Below are positions 55,261 to 64,000 of a DNA stretch of 64,000 bases, piece by piece. Source of the DNA: Bacteroidota bacterium (GTDB lineage Bacteria; Bacteroidota; Bacteroidia; B-17B0; Aurantibacillaceae). Position numbers and translations under genes: made by a program. Position 1 is the stretch's first letter. Every line of letters starts with the position of its first letter. The notes under the pieces were generated by a model, which saw nothing but the letters and a program-made list of their open reading frames with translations, was not told the origin of the DNA and made no database searches. The DNA lies in contig JADJSH010000039.1 of NCBI GenBank assembly GCA_016711805.1, forward strand, positions 1 through 64,000, read 5' to 3'.

Positions 55261-58200
55261 ATGTCGAAAATCAAGTGCATTCTGTTCTGTATTTCTCTGT
55301 CGTTTAAGATTATTGCCCAACAAAATTATTTTCAGCAAGAAGTTAATTACAATATTGATGTCACCTTAAATGATGTTACTCATGAATTGTTAGCTTTCGA
55401 AAAAATAGAGTATATCAATAATTCAAAAAACACATTAGATTATATCTACTTTCATTTATGGGCTAATGCTTATAAAAACAAAGAAACTGCTTTAGCAAAA
55501 CAATTACTAGAAAATGGCGAAACAGAAATGCATTTTGCCAAAGAACAAGATTTAGGCTATATAGATAGTTTAAATTTTATGGTAAATGGACAAGTTGTAA
55601 AATGGGAATTTGACAAACAATATATTGATATTTGCAAACTCACTTTAAATTCCCCCATTAAACCAGGAGATACCATTTCCATCTCAACGCCCTTTCATGT
55701 AAAACTACCTTCTGCTAAAATCTCTCGATTAGGACATATTGATCAGGCTTATGCAATCACACAATGGTACCCAAAACCAGCAGTATTTGATAGAGACGGA
55801 TGGCATCAAATGCCATACTTAAATCAAGGAGAGTTTTATAGCGAGTTTGGCGCTTACGATGTAAAAATAACTTTGCCAAAAAATTATGTACTAGCTGCTA
55901 CAGGCGATAGAATTGATGAGGCGGAAGAAGAACAATGGCTGTTGTCAAAAGTAGAAGAAACAGAAAAACTCATTGCTTCAAAAAAATATTCGCGAGACAA
56001 TTCCTTTCCTCCATCTAGCAAAGAGTATAAAACAATCCAATTCAAACAATTTCGTGTACACGATTTTGCTTGGTTTGCCGATAAACGTTTTCATGTTTTG
56101 AAAGGCGATTTACTATTGCCTCATGGTGGAAACAAAGTAGATACTTGGGCTTTTTTTACCAATAACGAACCTGAATTATGGGCAAAATCAATTGAGTACT
56201 TAAACGATGCTACCGCTTTTTATTCGGAAATGAATGGCGATTATCCATACAACCACGTTACAGCTATTGACGGAACTATTAGCGCTGGCGGCGGCATGGA
56301 ATACCCAAACATCACCATTATTGGCGAAAGTGGCACTGACTTTACATTAGAAACAACCATCATGCACGAGGTTGGTCACAATTGGTTTTATGGCATATTA
56401 GGAAGTAATGAGCGCGATTACCCGTTTATGGATGAAGGATTAAATTCATTTTACGAAATGCGTTACATTAAAACAAAGTACCCAACAAAAACACTAGCAA
56501 GTTTAATTGGAAGAGATAGTACCTTTAGTTTTTTTGGATTAAATAAATTCAAACATAAAGCGGAATACGAATTTGCTTATCTAATGGCAGCTCGTAAAAA
56601 CCTTGACCAACCTATTGCAACCAATTCAAAAGACTTTACAAACTACAATTACGGCGGCATTGTTTATAGTAAATCGGCTTTAGTATTTGATTATTTAATG
56701 AACTACTTAGGCAAAGAAAAATTTGATGAAGCCATGCAGTTTTATTTTGAACAATGGAAATTTAAGCACCCTACCCCGGAAGATTTAATAAAAACGTTAC
56801 AATACCATTTAAATGCCGATTTACATTGGTTTGTAGAAGAACTGATTGTGACCAATAAAAAAATAGATTACAAAATGGAGAGTCATAAAAAACTGGATGA
56901 TAACAGCCACGCCATTTTAGTAAAAAATAATAGCAATGTATTGGGGCCTGTTTCTGTTTCGGGATTGAAAGATGGCAAGTTAGTGGGTACTGTTTGGTAT
57001 AATGGCTTTGTAGGTAAACGAGTGTTTGAATTTCCACCGGCTGATGTAGATGAATTTAAAATTGATTACGAGGAATTTATGCCAGACCTTAAACGTAAAA
57101 ACAATAATATCAGAACTCATGGTTTATTTAGAAAAACTGACCCGATAAGGTTTACATTTTTAGGAAAACTAGATAATCCAAATTACACGCAAATAAATTA
57201 TTTACCCATTTTAGGTTACAATCATTACAACCAATTTATGTTAGGCTGTGCGTTTTATAATTATAGTTTTTTACAACGTAAAACAGAAATTACCATTGCA
57301 CCCATGTACGCCTTTGGTAGTAAAACTCCTGTCGGCTATGCCGACATAACAAAATACATTACTCAAAATAATAATGTATTTCAACAAATAACATTGAATG
57401 CTAAAGCGAAATCGTTTGCATATAATTATATTAATACATCGGCTTTTAACGAAGCAAATAGCACAACCATTAACTCATTTAATTTGAATTACTATAAAGT
57501 ATCAGCTTCTATAGATTTTGAACTTAAGAAAGGTTTTGCTAGAAGTAAAATTACCCAACACATTGGTTATACCAACACTAATTTATTTGTAGACAATGAA
57601 ACTTATAAAATAGATAGAGTTGATTCTTCTCAATCTAATATTGGTCTTCAAAATAAAGCAACCATCATCAATAATTTTTATTACACGCTTCAAAATAACC
57701 GAGCAATTAATCCTTTTGATGTAGCATTTAATTTTCAGCATAACGACCAATTTGGAAAAGCAAGTGCCACTTTTAATTACGCTATCACTTTCAAAAACAA
57801 AAACACTTTAGACATTCGATTATTTGCTGGAGCCTTTGTTTATAAAGCTAATAACCTCAGAGAAGATTATAGATTTAGAATGAGTGGATTTAATGGAGCG
57901 CAGGATTATTTATTTGATTACAACTACGCTGGCCGTAACGAAATTTACGGAGTTCCCGCCGCGCAAATGGTAGAAAAAGATGGTGCTTTTAAAATTTGGA
58001 CTCCTTTAGGACAAACCACTAAATGGCTAGTGACTTTAAATCTCAAATCGCCTAAAGTTGGTAAATTGCCATTAAAGCTTTATCCCGATATTGGAACCAG
58101 CGAGTTTAATGAAAGCCTTTATAAAGACAAGTTTTTATATAACGTAGGCGTTGATATTTGTTTATGGAAAAATGTGTTCGAAATTTATGTTCCCTTTGCT

Positions 58201-58326
58201 TATAGCAATGATATAAAAACGGCTTTAAAAGCAAATAATAAAGATGGATTTTTTGATACTATCCGATTTACACTAAATTTGCATAACATTAACCCACGAA
58301 ACTTGTTAACCAGTAGCTTTTTGTAA
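55261..58326 (+). CDS. M1 family metallopeptidase (aminopeptidase-like) with C-terminal barrel-like extension
   Basis: The signal MSKIKCILFCISLSFKIIAQ precedes an N-terminal M1 beta domain. The catalytic part has GGGMEYPN (residues 344-351) and HEVGHNW with zinc ligands His369, His373 and Glu392 (MDEGLNSFYEM). The spacing is the M1 HEXXH-x18-E. The C-terminal region of about 380 residues, beginning near 625, alternates short strands (FLQRKTEITIAPMYAFGSKT, SFNLNYYKVSASIDFELKKG). It resembles an outer-membrane barrel, so the enzyme may be anchored to the outer membrane. lpxH overlaps its stop by one base. Confidence 0.9.
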   Translation: MSKIKCILFCISLSFKIIAQQNYFQQEVNYNIDVTLNDVTHELLAFEKIEYINNSKNTLDYIYFHLWANAYKNKETALAKQLLENGETEMHFAKEQDLGYIDSLNFMVNGQVVKWEFDKQYIDICKLTLNSPIKPGDTISISTPFHVKLPSAKISRLGHIDQAYAITQWYPKPAVFDRDGWHQMPYLNQGEFYSEFGAYDVKITLPKNYVLAATGDRIDEAEEEQWLLSKVEETEKLIASKKYSRDNSFPPSSKEYKTIQFKQFRVHDFAWFADKRFHVLKGDLLLPHGGNKVDTWAFFTNNEPELWAKSIEYLNDATAFYSEMNGDYPYNHVTAIDGTISAGGGMEYPNITIIGESGTDFTLETTIMHEVGHNWFYGILGSNERDYPFMDEGLNSFYEMRYIKTKYPTKTLASLIGRDSTFSFFGLNKFKHKAEYEFAYLMAARKNLDQPIATNSKDFTNYNYGGIVYSKSALVFDYLMNYLGKEKFDEAMQFYFEQWKFKHPTPEDLIKTLQYHLNADLHWFVEELIVTNKKIDYKMESHKKLDDNSHAILVKNNSNVLGPVSVSGLKDGKLVGTVWYNGFVGKRVFEFPPADVDEFKIDYEEFMPDLKRKNNNIRTHGLFRKTDPIRFTFLGKLDNPNYTQINYLPILGYNHYNQFMLGCAFYNYSFLQRKTEITIAPMYAFGSKTPVGYADITKYITQNNNVFQQITLNAKAKSFAYNYINTSAFNEANSTTINSFNLNYYKVSASIDFELKKGFARSKITQHIGYTNTNLFVDNETYKIDRVDSSQSNIGLQNKATIINNFYYTLQNNRAINPFDVAFNFQHNDQFGKASATFNYAITFKNKNTLDIRLFAGAFVYKANNLREDYRFRMSGFNGAQDYLFDYNYAGRNEIYGVPAAQMVEKDGAFKIWTPLGQTTKWLVTLNLKSPKVGKLPLKLYPDIGTSEFNESLYKDKFLYNVGVDICLWKNVFEIYVPFAYSNDIKTALKANNKDGFFDTIRFTLNLHNINPRNLLTSSFL

Positions 58327-59078
58327 TGCAGCCAGGTAAAAAAATATATTTCGCTTCCGATTTTCACTTAGGTGTTCCAACCTTTGAGTTAAGTTTAGCG
58401 CGCGAAAAAAAAATAGTTCGTTGGTTAGACTCTATTAAACATGATGCTGAAGAAATTTATTTAGTTGGCGATATTTTTGATTTTTGGTGGGAATACAAAT
58501 ACACTATTCCAAAAGGACAAACGCGTTTATTAGGTAAAATTGCCGAGTTAACCGACGGTGGAATTCCCGTTCATTTTTTCACTGGCAACCATGATTTATG
58601 GATGAAAGATTATTTTATTCAAGAACTTGGCGTAACTGTTAATCACGACCCAATAAAAAAAATATACAATAATAAATCTTTTTTAATCGGGCATGGTGAT
58701 GGCTTAGGACCTGGAGATGGGTGGTACAAATTTTTAAAAAAATGTTTTAAAAATCCTTTTTTGATTTGGTGTTTTAAAACCTTACATCCAAACTTCGGAT
58801 TTTGGATTGCACGCCGATCAAGTAAACGTAGCCGTATCACAACAGGCGATAGTGATAAACATTTTTTAGGAGATGATAACGAATGGTTAATGACTTACTG
58901 CAAAGAACAATTAAAAAAAGAACATACAGATTTCTTTATATTCGGTCACCGTCATTTGCCGTTAGATTTAAAAGCCTCTGAAACTTCTCGCTACATAAAC
59001 CTTGGCGAATGGATCAACTATTGCTCCTACGCCGTATTTGACGGCAATAATGTAGAGCTTAAAACATTTGAAGGTTAA
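58326..59078 (+). CDS. lpxH: UDP-2,3-diacylglucosamine diphosphatase
   Basis: LpxH removes UMP from UDP-2,3-diacylglucosamine to give lipid X in lipid A synthesis. Calcineurin-type metal motifs are FASDFHLGVP, LVGDIFDFWWEYKY, FFTGNHDLWM, FLIGHGDGLGPGDGWYKF and FIFGHRHLPLDL, all intact. The 250-residue length is usual. It is translationally coupled (TAATG) to the M1 peptidase gene, an unusual partner. Confidence 0.94.
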   Translation: MQPGKKIYFASDFHLGVPTFELSLAREKKIVRWLDSIKHDAEEIYLVGDIFDFWWEYKYTIPKGQTRLLGKIAELTDGGIPVHFFTGNHDLWMKDYFIQELGVTVNHDPIKKIYNNKSFLIGHGDGLGPGDGWYKFLKKCFKNPFLIWCFKTLHPNFGFWIARRSSKRSRITTGDSDKHFLGDDNEWLMTYCKEQLKKEHTDFFIFGHRHLPLDLKASETSRYINLGEWINYCSYAVFDGNNVELKTFEG

Positions 59079-59103
59079 CATTTACTATTTTTAAGTTAAT
59101 AGC

Positions 59104-59360
59104 TTGGGTGTGCCGGCGTAAAAAACAGGCGCCGTCGGGCTGTCGCTTCAATCTTTTGCAAAGTACAAGCAAAAGGATTTTCGCTTGCATCCCTCACACA
59201 AGTTTTCATAAGATTTTAGTTTTACATTTATATTTACGATAGAAAGTAAACGCATAGATATTGAAAAGTATATCGCGTGAGGGATTGTCGCGAAATCCTT
59301 TTTTAAGAACTAAAAAAGATTGGAGCAAAAGCCTGGCGCAGCCACTACTGCACACGCCAA
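59104..59360. repeat. Long palindromic dispersed element, copy 2
   Basis: The left arm is GTCGGGCTGTCGCTTCAATC, TTTT...AAAAGGATTTTCGCTTGCAT and CCCTCACAC. The right arm is the inverted module GCGTGAGGGATTGTCGCGAA, ATCCTTTTTT...AAAAAAGATTGGAGCAAAAG and CCTGGC. The core between them (about 59208-59272) is unrelated to copy 1. The ends TGGGTGTGCCGGCG and CACACGCCAA complement each other. It lies between the convergent lpxH gene and the gene ending at 59376, with no gene visible in the stretch. Confidence 0.75.
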
Positions 59361-59375
59361 TGCCAAAAACAAATC

Positions 59376-60540
59376 TTAATAAAAATCCTGAGTCTCAATT
59401 AAATCCTGTACCTCACTAGGACTAATATTTTTCATCTTTCTCTCTTTCGCTGGCACTTGGTTATTGCCAGTACTTATATTATTTCCAATGTCTGTTGAAT
59501 TTAAATCCAATGCATTGTACATATTATAATTATTATAAGTAGATTTTACTTTACCAAACTTAAACACTAATCCAAAATTCACAAACAAAGAACCATCAAT
59601 TTTTTCTTTATAAAACGAGTTTAATTTTTGTTTATTCTTCTTATTAAAGGTTTCTGAATAAAAACTGATATAGTTTTGTCTTGTAAATCCACTACTTAAA
59701 TAAAAACTAAAAAAACGACTTGGTAGTATATCAATTCGAGCACCTCCCAAAAATTCATATCTACCAAAATTTAAACTCTTATCATTGTTCAGATAGTATA
59801 TAGAATCTGAATTAGCAAAAGAATACATGCCACCTTGCGGCTTTGTATATAAACTTGTTCGCACGTACTTTCCTATTGGCACATTAAAACTAATGCTTCT
59901 TGGAAATTGCACACTTAAATTAACTCCATCCATTTTACCTACTCTAATACCCACGTATGGCAAGTTTAATCGATTACCAAATGTAAAAGACCGTGCATAA
60001 CCTAATCTAAAACTAAAATATTTATTAACTGTAAAATTATAAATCAATGCAGAAGCTATGCGCGTTCTTCGGGTATAAGCATATCCTCTATCTTGAGTTA
60101 CAAAGGGAGCAAATTCAGCATACAAAATAGTTCGTCTTCCAAAATTATAAATAGCTCTAACTCCTAATGAGGTTCTACTTAATTGATGATCTTTTACTAC
60201 ACCCGAAAACTTAGGCGTTACGGCCGAATAACCTCCTGTTAATAGCAAATGAAAATTTGAAATAACCGTACTATCTTTATTGTAATAATCTTTTGTAAAC
60301 AACGGGGCGTTAAAGCCTAATACAAATTGCCTAACCTGATACGTCTTTAATTTTTTGCCAACAAAATTAATATCACTTAAATCGCGTTTTCCAGAACCAT
60401 AAAAATCCGTATAAACTAATGTGTTAAAATAATGTTTAGCTTGTTTTTTTACTTTTAGACTATCGTTTTTAAATGCTAAAAGCTTTGTGCTAAATAACAC
60501 AAAGCCAATCAAAAAGATATAACACCTTTGCTAATCGCAT
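59376..60540 (-). CDS. Outer-membrane beta-barrel-like protein, start frameshifted
   Basis: The uninterrupted frame starts at 60512, mid-signal peptide. Adding one T to the run at 60511-60515 (A's on the plus strand) starts the gene at 60540 as MRLAKVLYLFLIGFVLFSTK then LLAFKND, a good signal peptide. It overlaps the upstream stop as TAATG. The rest alternates amphipathic strands such as FQVRQFVLGFNAPLF, SVRAIYNFGRRTILYAEFAP, KYFSFRLGYARSFTFGNRL and RFFSFYLSSGFTRQNYISF, typical of an outer-membrane barrel. The last gene of the sigma-factor operon, it may be a target or a sensor of that system. Confidence 0.7.
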
Positions 60541-60983
60541 TATTCGGAAGAATTACCTTTTATGTTTTTAATTAATTCCTTTTTAAAATCTTCTTCTGCT
60601 CTTCTAATCAAAGCTATTTTTTTGATTGGCAAAACTTTTTTAAATTTCTCGTAATATTCTTTCGATAACTCGTATTCTTTTTGCTTCAACGTTAATTCAG
60701 CAACCAAATAAGCTTCTGCTTCTTTATCTGACACGGTGCTATAATCAACATCTCTAATAAATTGCTGACGAAATGATTTTTTTAAATTATCCGCTTTATC
60801 ATTATACTCGTTATACAAAGGCCAAAATAATTGCGATTCCTGATTCGTTAACGCCACTTTAGAACTTATAAACATTACCCGCAAAGCATCAATTTTATCG
60901 CGTTTACTTCCAGGTTGCGCCATTGCCGACAGTGCAATGATGCAAAACACACATATAAATATATATTTAGTTACCTGTTTCAT
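60540..60983 (-). CDS. Small periplasmic helical protein (Spy/CpxP-like)
   Basis: A signal peptide (MKQVTKYIFICVFCIIALSA) precedes about 125 mostly helical residues with LRVMFISSKVALTNQESQLF and LTLKQKEYELSKEYYEKFKK. The LTNQE element recalls the LTxxQ motif of Spy/CpxP-type periplasmic chaperones and sensors. Position strengthens this: it lies between the putative anti-sigma membrane protein and a barrel protein. It is translationally coupled at both ends (TAATG at 60983 and 60540). The assignment is tentative. Confidence 0.7.
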   Translation of the reverse strand: MKQVTKYIFICVFCIIALSAMAQPGSKRDKIDALRVMFISSKVALTNQESQLFWPLYNEYNDKADNLKKSFRQQFIRDVDYSTVSDKEAEAYLVAELTLKQKEYELSKEYYEKFKKVLPIKKIALIRRAEEDFKKELIKNIKGNSSE

Positions 60984-61801
60984 TATAATTCATCTAATAA
61001 ATCGTCTTCACTAATACTATCAACATTTAATTTATCTGTTGATGTTGTTTCTTTTTTTGAATTTAGCTGTTGATTTAATTTATTGACATCAACCAAATCC
61101 ATTAATTGCTCTTCATCAAAATTAGAAATCACTTTATTATTATTTAAAATTTCTTGTCTTTCTAAACACGCTAATGTTTTACAATCTCCCATTTCTAATG
61201 GCTTTTCGGAAGATTGATATAAATAAAGTGATAATGAAATAATGAAAACAATACTAAACGCAAAAGCCATTTTTTTACCAAAAATAAAGTCCAATACAGA
61301 ATTTAAAACAGATGCTTTAGTTTCTTTAACTGAATAAATTTTATTTTTTACGCGCTCTGCAATACTTTCAAAATAGGCATCAGAAGCAATAAATGGATTT
61401 ATTTTATCAAGAGCGTAAAGTGTTTTATATTCTTTCAACTCTTCAGCTAATTCTACTTTATAATTAATAGTAGATTGCAAATGAGTTGTATATTCTGCCT
61501 CCAACTCAGCAGGAACAAAAGGTTTAATGCTTTGTAATTTAGCATAAGCTTCTAATTCAGCTTTAGCTTCTAATTTATTTTCGGTTACAGCAAAGTAATC
61601 AGCAGGAGTTGTAAATAAATTGTTTTTTGGAATGGAAGACAGAGTAGGAAATTCATTTAATTCTTCTTGCGACTCTAATTTTTTCCTTAATTTATCTTCA
61701 AACAACGCAAAATAATCAGATGGCAAACCAAAAGAATGCTTATCGTTATGATCTAACGGCAAGTTTGGTTCATCATTTAAATTATAGTCGTTGTTTTCCA
61801 T
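60983..61801 (-). CDS. Probable membrane-bound regulator (anti-sigma-like) downstream of the sigma gene
   Basis: The 272-residue protein has one membrane helix at about 175-193 (MAFAFSIVFIISLSLYLYQS). A long acidic cytoplasmic part precedes it. That part contains three similar segments, YFALFEDKLRKKLESQEELN, YFAVTENKLEAKAELEAY and YFESIAERVKNKIYSVKETK, which suggest an internal repeat. The C-terminal outer part is acidic, with DKLNVDSISEDDLLDEL. Such a layout beside an ECF sigma gene is typical of anti-sigma factors, though no ASD motif (HxxxCxxC) is present. It starts 33 bases after the sigma gene. Confidence 0.65.
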   Translation of the reverse strand: MENNDYNLNDEPNLPLDHNDKHSFGLPSDYFALFEDKLRKKLESQEELNEFPTLSSIPKNNLFTTPADYFAVTENKLEAKAELEAYAKLQSIKPFVPAELEAEYTTHLQSTINYKVELAEELKEYKTLYALDKINPFIASDAYFESIAERVKNKIYSVKETKASVLNSVLDFIFGKKMAFAFSIVFIISLSLYLYQSSEKPLEMGDCKTLACLERQEILNNNKVISNFDEEQLMDLVDVNKLNQQLNSKKETTSTDKLNVDSISEDDLLDEL

Positions 61802-61833
61802 GTTTTATTTTGACCGTATTTTTCTAAAAAGGT

Positions 61834-62382
61834 TTAATTGGTTACTAAAAATTCTTCTATTTTCTTTGCAGCAATGTGGTAAGACGCTTTTAAAGCTCCT
61901 ACAGACGTTTCTAGTACCTCCGACATTTGTTCATAAGGCATTTCTTCATAATAACGCATATTAAACACAATGCGTTGCTTTTCAGGCAAGGTTAAAATAG
62001 CTTGTTGCAATTTCAATTGAATTTCGTCACCACTAAAAAAAGTGTCACTTTCTAATGATTTAGATAACTGATACTCAATAGGATGAATAGACGTTGTATT
62101 AGCTCTCGCTTTTTGCTTTAAAAAGGTTAACGATTCGTTTGTCGCAATGCGATATAACCAAGTAAATAGCTGAGATTCTTCTTTAAAACCTGCTAAACCT
62201 TTCCAAACTTTAATAAATGTGTTTTGGAGCACATCATCTGTATCATCATGACTAATCACAATTTTACGGATATGCCAGTATAATTTTTGTTGATATTTTT
62301 GAATAAGGTGATGCAGCGCCATATTTCGAGATGATTCCTCGCGGTATAAGGCTAATATTTCTTCATCTGAGTAATGCTGCAT
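61834..62382 (-). CDS. ECF-type RNA polymerase sigma-70 factor
   Basis: The 182-residue protein has region 2 (LHHLIQKYQQKLYWHIRKIV, DDTDDVLQNTFIKVWKGLAG, ESQLFTWLYRIATNESLTFL) and region 4 (LTLPEKQRIVFNMRYYEEMP, YEQMSEVLETSVGALKASYH). The linker of about 40 residues lacks region 3, as in all ECF factors. It directs RNA polymerase to a small gene set, probably envelope stress genes including its own operon. Downstream genes follow on the same strand. Confidence 0.93.
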   Translation of the reverse strand: MQHYSDEEILALYREESSRNMALHHLIQKYQQKLYWHIRKIVISHDDTDDVLQNTFIKVWKGLAGFKEESQLFTWLYRIATNESLTFLKQKARANTTSIHPIEYQLSKSLESDTFFSGDEIQLKLQQAILTLPEKQRIVFNMRYYEEMPYEQMSEVLETSVGALKASYHIAAKKIEEFLVTN

Positions 62383-62523
62383 ACGTTCTTGGACTTCAAG
62401 ATAATAAAAAGGTTTAATGATGAAAAAAATATTTTTAAGTGATTAAAAAGAGGGGTATAATATTTTAGAGATTAATTATAATATTTACTCTTATTTTATA
62501 TCTTTATAGTAAATCAACGTCGT

Positions 62524-63228
62524 ATGAAAAATCTGAAATTATTTATTACTACAATAGCTTGTACTACTTTTTTAACTCCAAACTTCTATTCTCAAACAAA
62601 AAAAGAGAAAAAAGTAGAAACTAAAAGTATCAGCACTGATATGTATGGCTCTACTGAAAACAAAGAAGCAAAAGAATATTACGATAAAGCTTTTGGATAT
62701 GGAGAGGTAAAAGATTATAAAAATGCCATCAAATGGTATGAAAAAGCGGTAAAAGCTGACCCTAAATTTGTAGAAGCTTACGACAATATGGGTGCTGCTT
62801 ATCGCAGATCTGGAGATTTAGAAAACGCAAAAAAATGCTATAATAAATCCATCGAATTATATCCTCAAGGTAATATGGCTCATCAAAACTTAGGTATTGT
62901 ATATTGGATTGAGAAAAAACATGATAAAGCCTTAGAACAATATGCCATCATGCAAAAAAACGATTCTACTGATGCTGAAGGATTTTACGGTCCTATTCAA
63001 ATTTATTTTGCATTAAAAGATTATAAAAACGCTGTAAAAAGTGCTCATAAAACATTAGAAATTTATGAAGCGACTAATAGTCCTTATATTGGCGATGCAC
63101 AATATATGCTTGGGATTAGCTATTATTATGATGGAGATAACAAAAATGCAAAAACTTACCTAGAGCAAGCAAAAAAAAGTGGTGCTCCTGTTCCTGAAAG
63201 TATTTTAAAAGAACTAGACATTAAGTAG
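62524..63228 (+). CDS. Exported TPR-repeat protein
   Basis: A signal peptide (MKNLKLFITTIACTTFLTPN) and a lysine-rich stretch precede about five TPR units, such as YKNAIKWYEKAVKADPKFVE, LENAKKCYNKSIELYPQGNM and HDKALEQYAIMQKNDSTDAE. The protein is likely a periplasmic scaffold. It is divergent from the sigma factor, with 141 bases between the starts. A leucine-rich-repeat gene begins 12 bases after it, so the two are probably an operon. Confidence 0.85.
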   Translation: MKNLKLFITTIACTTFLTPNFYSQTKKEKKVETKSISTDMYGSTENKEAKEYYDKAFGYGEVKDYKNAIKWYEKAVKADPKFVEAYDNMGAAYRRSGDLENAKKCYNKSIELYPQGNMAHQNLGIVYWIEKKHDKALEQYAIMQKNDSTDAEGFYGPIQIYFALKDYKNAVKSAHKTLEIYEATNSPYIGDAQYMLGISYYYDGDNKNAKTYLEQAKKSGAPVPESILKELDIK

Positions 63229-63240
63229 TGATGTCTTAAT

Positions 63241-64000
63241 ATGGTTTTAAAATTTATAAAATCAATCTTATCATGTATTAGCATAATTCTAATACTAGCT
63301 TCAACGCATCTTATTGCACAAAACCCAGCAGATGATGAGTTAGAAATAGATAAAGAGCCGGTATACACAAATCTTTCAAAAGCATTAAGAAATGCCGAAA
63401 AGGTTTATAAATTAAATTTGAGTAACAAAAAACTAAATGAATTTCCAATTGATATTCTCAAATTAAAACAATTAAGACTTTTAATACTTGATAGCAATAC
63501 TATTTCATTTATTCCCCAACAAATTAGCGAATTACAAAACCTACGTTATTTAAGTATAGCACACAATTCTATTGCAGAAATTCCGATAAGTATAGGCGAT
63601 TTAAACAAGTTGCGCTTTTTATATATTGATTATAATAACATTTCTACTTTACCATCTTCTTTTTTTAAGCTTAATCAATTAGAAGATTTGTTTATAAACA
63701 ACAACTCTATAAAAGAGTTGCCTAAAGAAATTCAAGTGCTTCAAAAACTTGAACGATTAATTGCATCACATAATCAATTTGAAAGCATCCCCGATGAAAT
63801 TGGTCATTTATTCGGTCTAAAAAAATTATCTTTTGCGCACAATAAAATAAAAACATTACCCGAACATTTTTACGAATTAACCAACCTTACTGTTTTATAT
63901 CTGCATAATAACAGTATTCATAGGATTGATTCTAAAATAAAAAAAATAAATAAATTAGAGGGATTAACCTTAGACTTTAATAAACTCACAGATTTACCAA
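63241..64000 (+). CDS. Leucine-rich-repeat protein, cut by the window end
   Basis: A frame opens at ATG 63241 and runs without a stop to the window edge. It starts MVLKFIKSILSCISIILILA followed by STHLIAQ, a signal peptide. From about residue 55 it contains at least eight repeats of about 23 residues with the LRR pattern: LDSNTISFIPQQISELQNLR, YLSIAHNSIAEIPISIGDLN and LYLHNNSIHRIDSKIKKINK. Bacterial LRR proteins bind other proteins at the surface or in the periplasm. The C-terminus, and any sorting domain, lies outside the window. Confidence 0.88.
   Translation, partial: MVLKFIKSILSCISIILILASTHLIAQNPADDELEIDKEPVYTNLSKALRNAEKVYKLNLSNKKLNEFPIDILKLKQLRLLILDSNTISFIPQQISELQNLRYLSIAHNSIAEIPISIGDLNKLRFLYIDYNNISTLPSSFFKLNQLEDLFINNNSIKELPKEIQVLQKLERLIASHNQFESIPDEIGHLFGLKKLSFAHNKIKTLPEHFYELTNLTVLYLHNNSIHRIDSKIKKINKLEGLTLDFNKLTDLP

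Noticed and set aside
1..64000. tRNA, rRNA, transposase or prophage genes
   Set aside because: None was recognisable on either strand.
1..64000. T9SS machinery
   Set aside because: Only substrates with sorting domains are present; no core secretion genes were found in the window.

Overview
The window comes from a low-GC member of the Bacteroidota. Five proteins carry C-terminal type IX secretion (T9SS) sorting domains, start regions resemble the Bacteroidota promoter (TAnnTTTG -7 element, no strong Shine-Dalgarno), several lineage-typical families occur (DUF3276, DUF2141, two-component-regulator propellers), and the intergenic spaces hold dispersed palindromic repeats common in this phylum. 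No rRNA, tRNA, insertion sequence, prophage or CRISPR array was seen. The genus cannot be told from the sequence alone.

Layout. 0-19.2 kb is an accessory stretch of envelope and secreted proteins (TMEM43-like, PD40, OmpA-like, DUF2141, T9SS substrates, SMP-30 propeller, TPR, DUF5713) ending in an unidentified membrane protein next to a PIN-like protein. At least ten single-base frame disruptions, nearly all in short homopolymers, lie in these 19 kb; only one was found in the other 45 kb. I rebuilt the affected genes by hand and give the repaired spans. 19.5-30.6 kb: aconitase, a DoxX-like membrane protein, a DUF3276 PUR-like protein, an M43 protease, an SPFH protein, a TPR protein, a PTPS/QueD-family enzyme, a VanX-type dipeptidase and a queuosine-precursor transporter. 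30.6-35.9 kb: a SiaA/SiaB/SiaC-like partner-switching module (propeller-SpoIIE phosphatase, SiaB kinase, DUF1987/SiaC) with an unknown lipoprotein inserted. 36-38 kb: class I FBP aldolase and accD. 38-43.1 kb: polysaccharide export genes (O-antigen ligase-like, two Wzz-like, flippase). 43.2-49.3 kb: an alkyltransferase-like protein, a LuxE-like protein, a second M43 protease, cdsA and glutamate dehydrogenase. 49.4-59.1 kb: serine hydrolase, rpsA, apaG, a TlpA-like thioredoxin, an M1 peptidase and lpxH. 59.4-62.4 kb: an ECF sigma operon with a membrane protein, a small periplasmic protein and an outer-membrane protein. 62.5-64 kb: a TPR protein and a leucine-rich-repeat protein cut by the window end.

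The most unusual signal is non-coding: at 9388-9695, fourteen consecutive units of exactly 22 bp, strongly diverged from one another but sharing a fixed CCA-N4-TGG dyad, lie just upstream of an unrecognised two-part protein (9794-10489). It resembles neither a CRISPR array nor an ordinary minisatellite, and suggests a helically phased protein-binding array or a source of modular small RNA. A second theme is a set of long intergenic inverted repeats (21.9, 28.5, 29.7, 43.1, 53.8, 55.2 and 59.1 kb), some of which share sequence.
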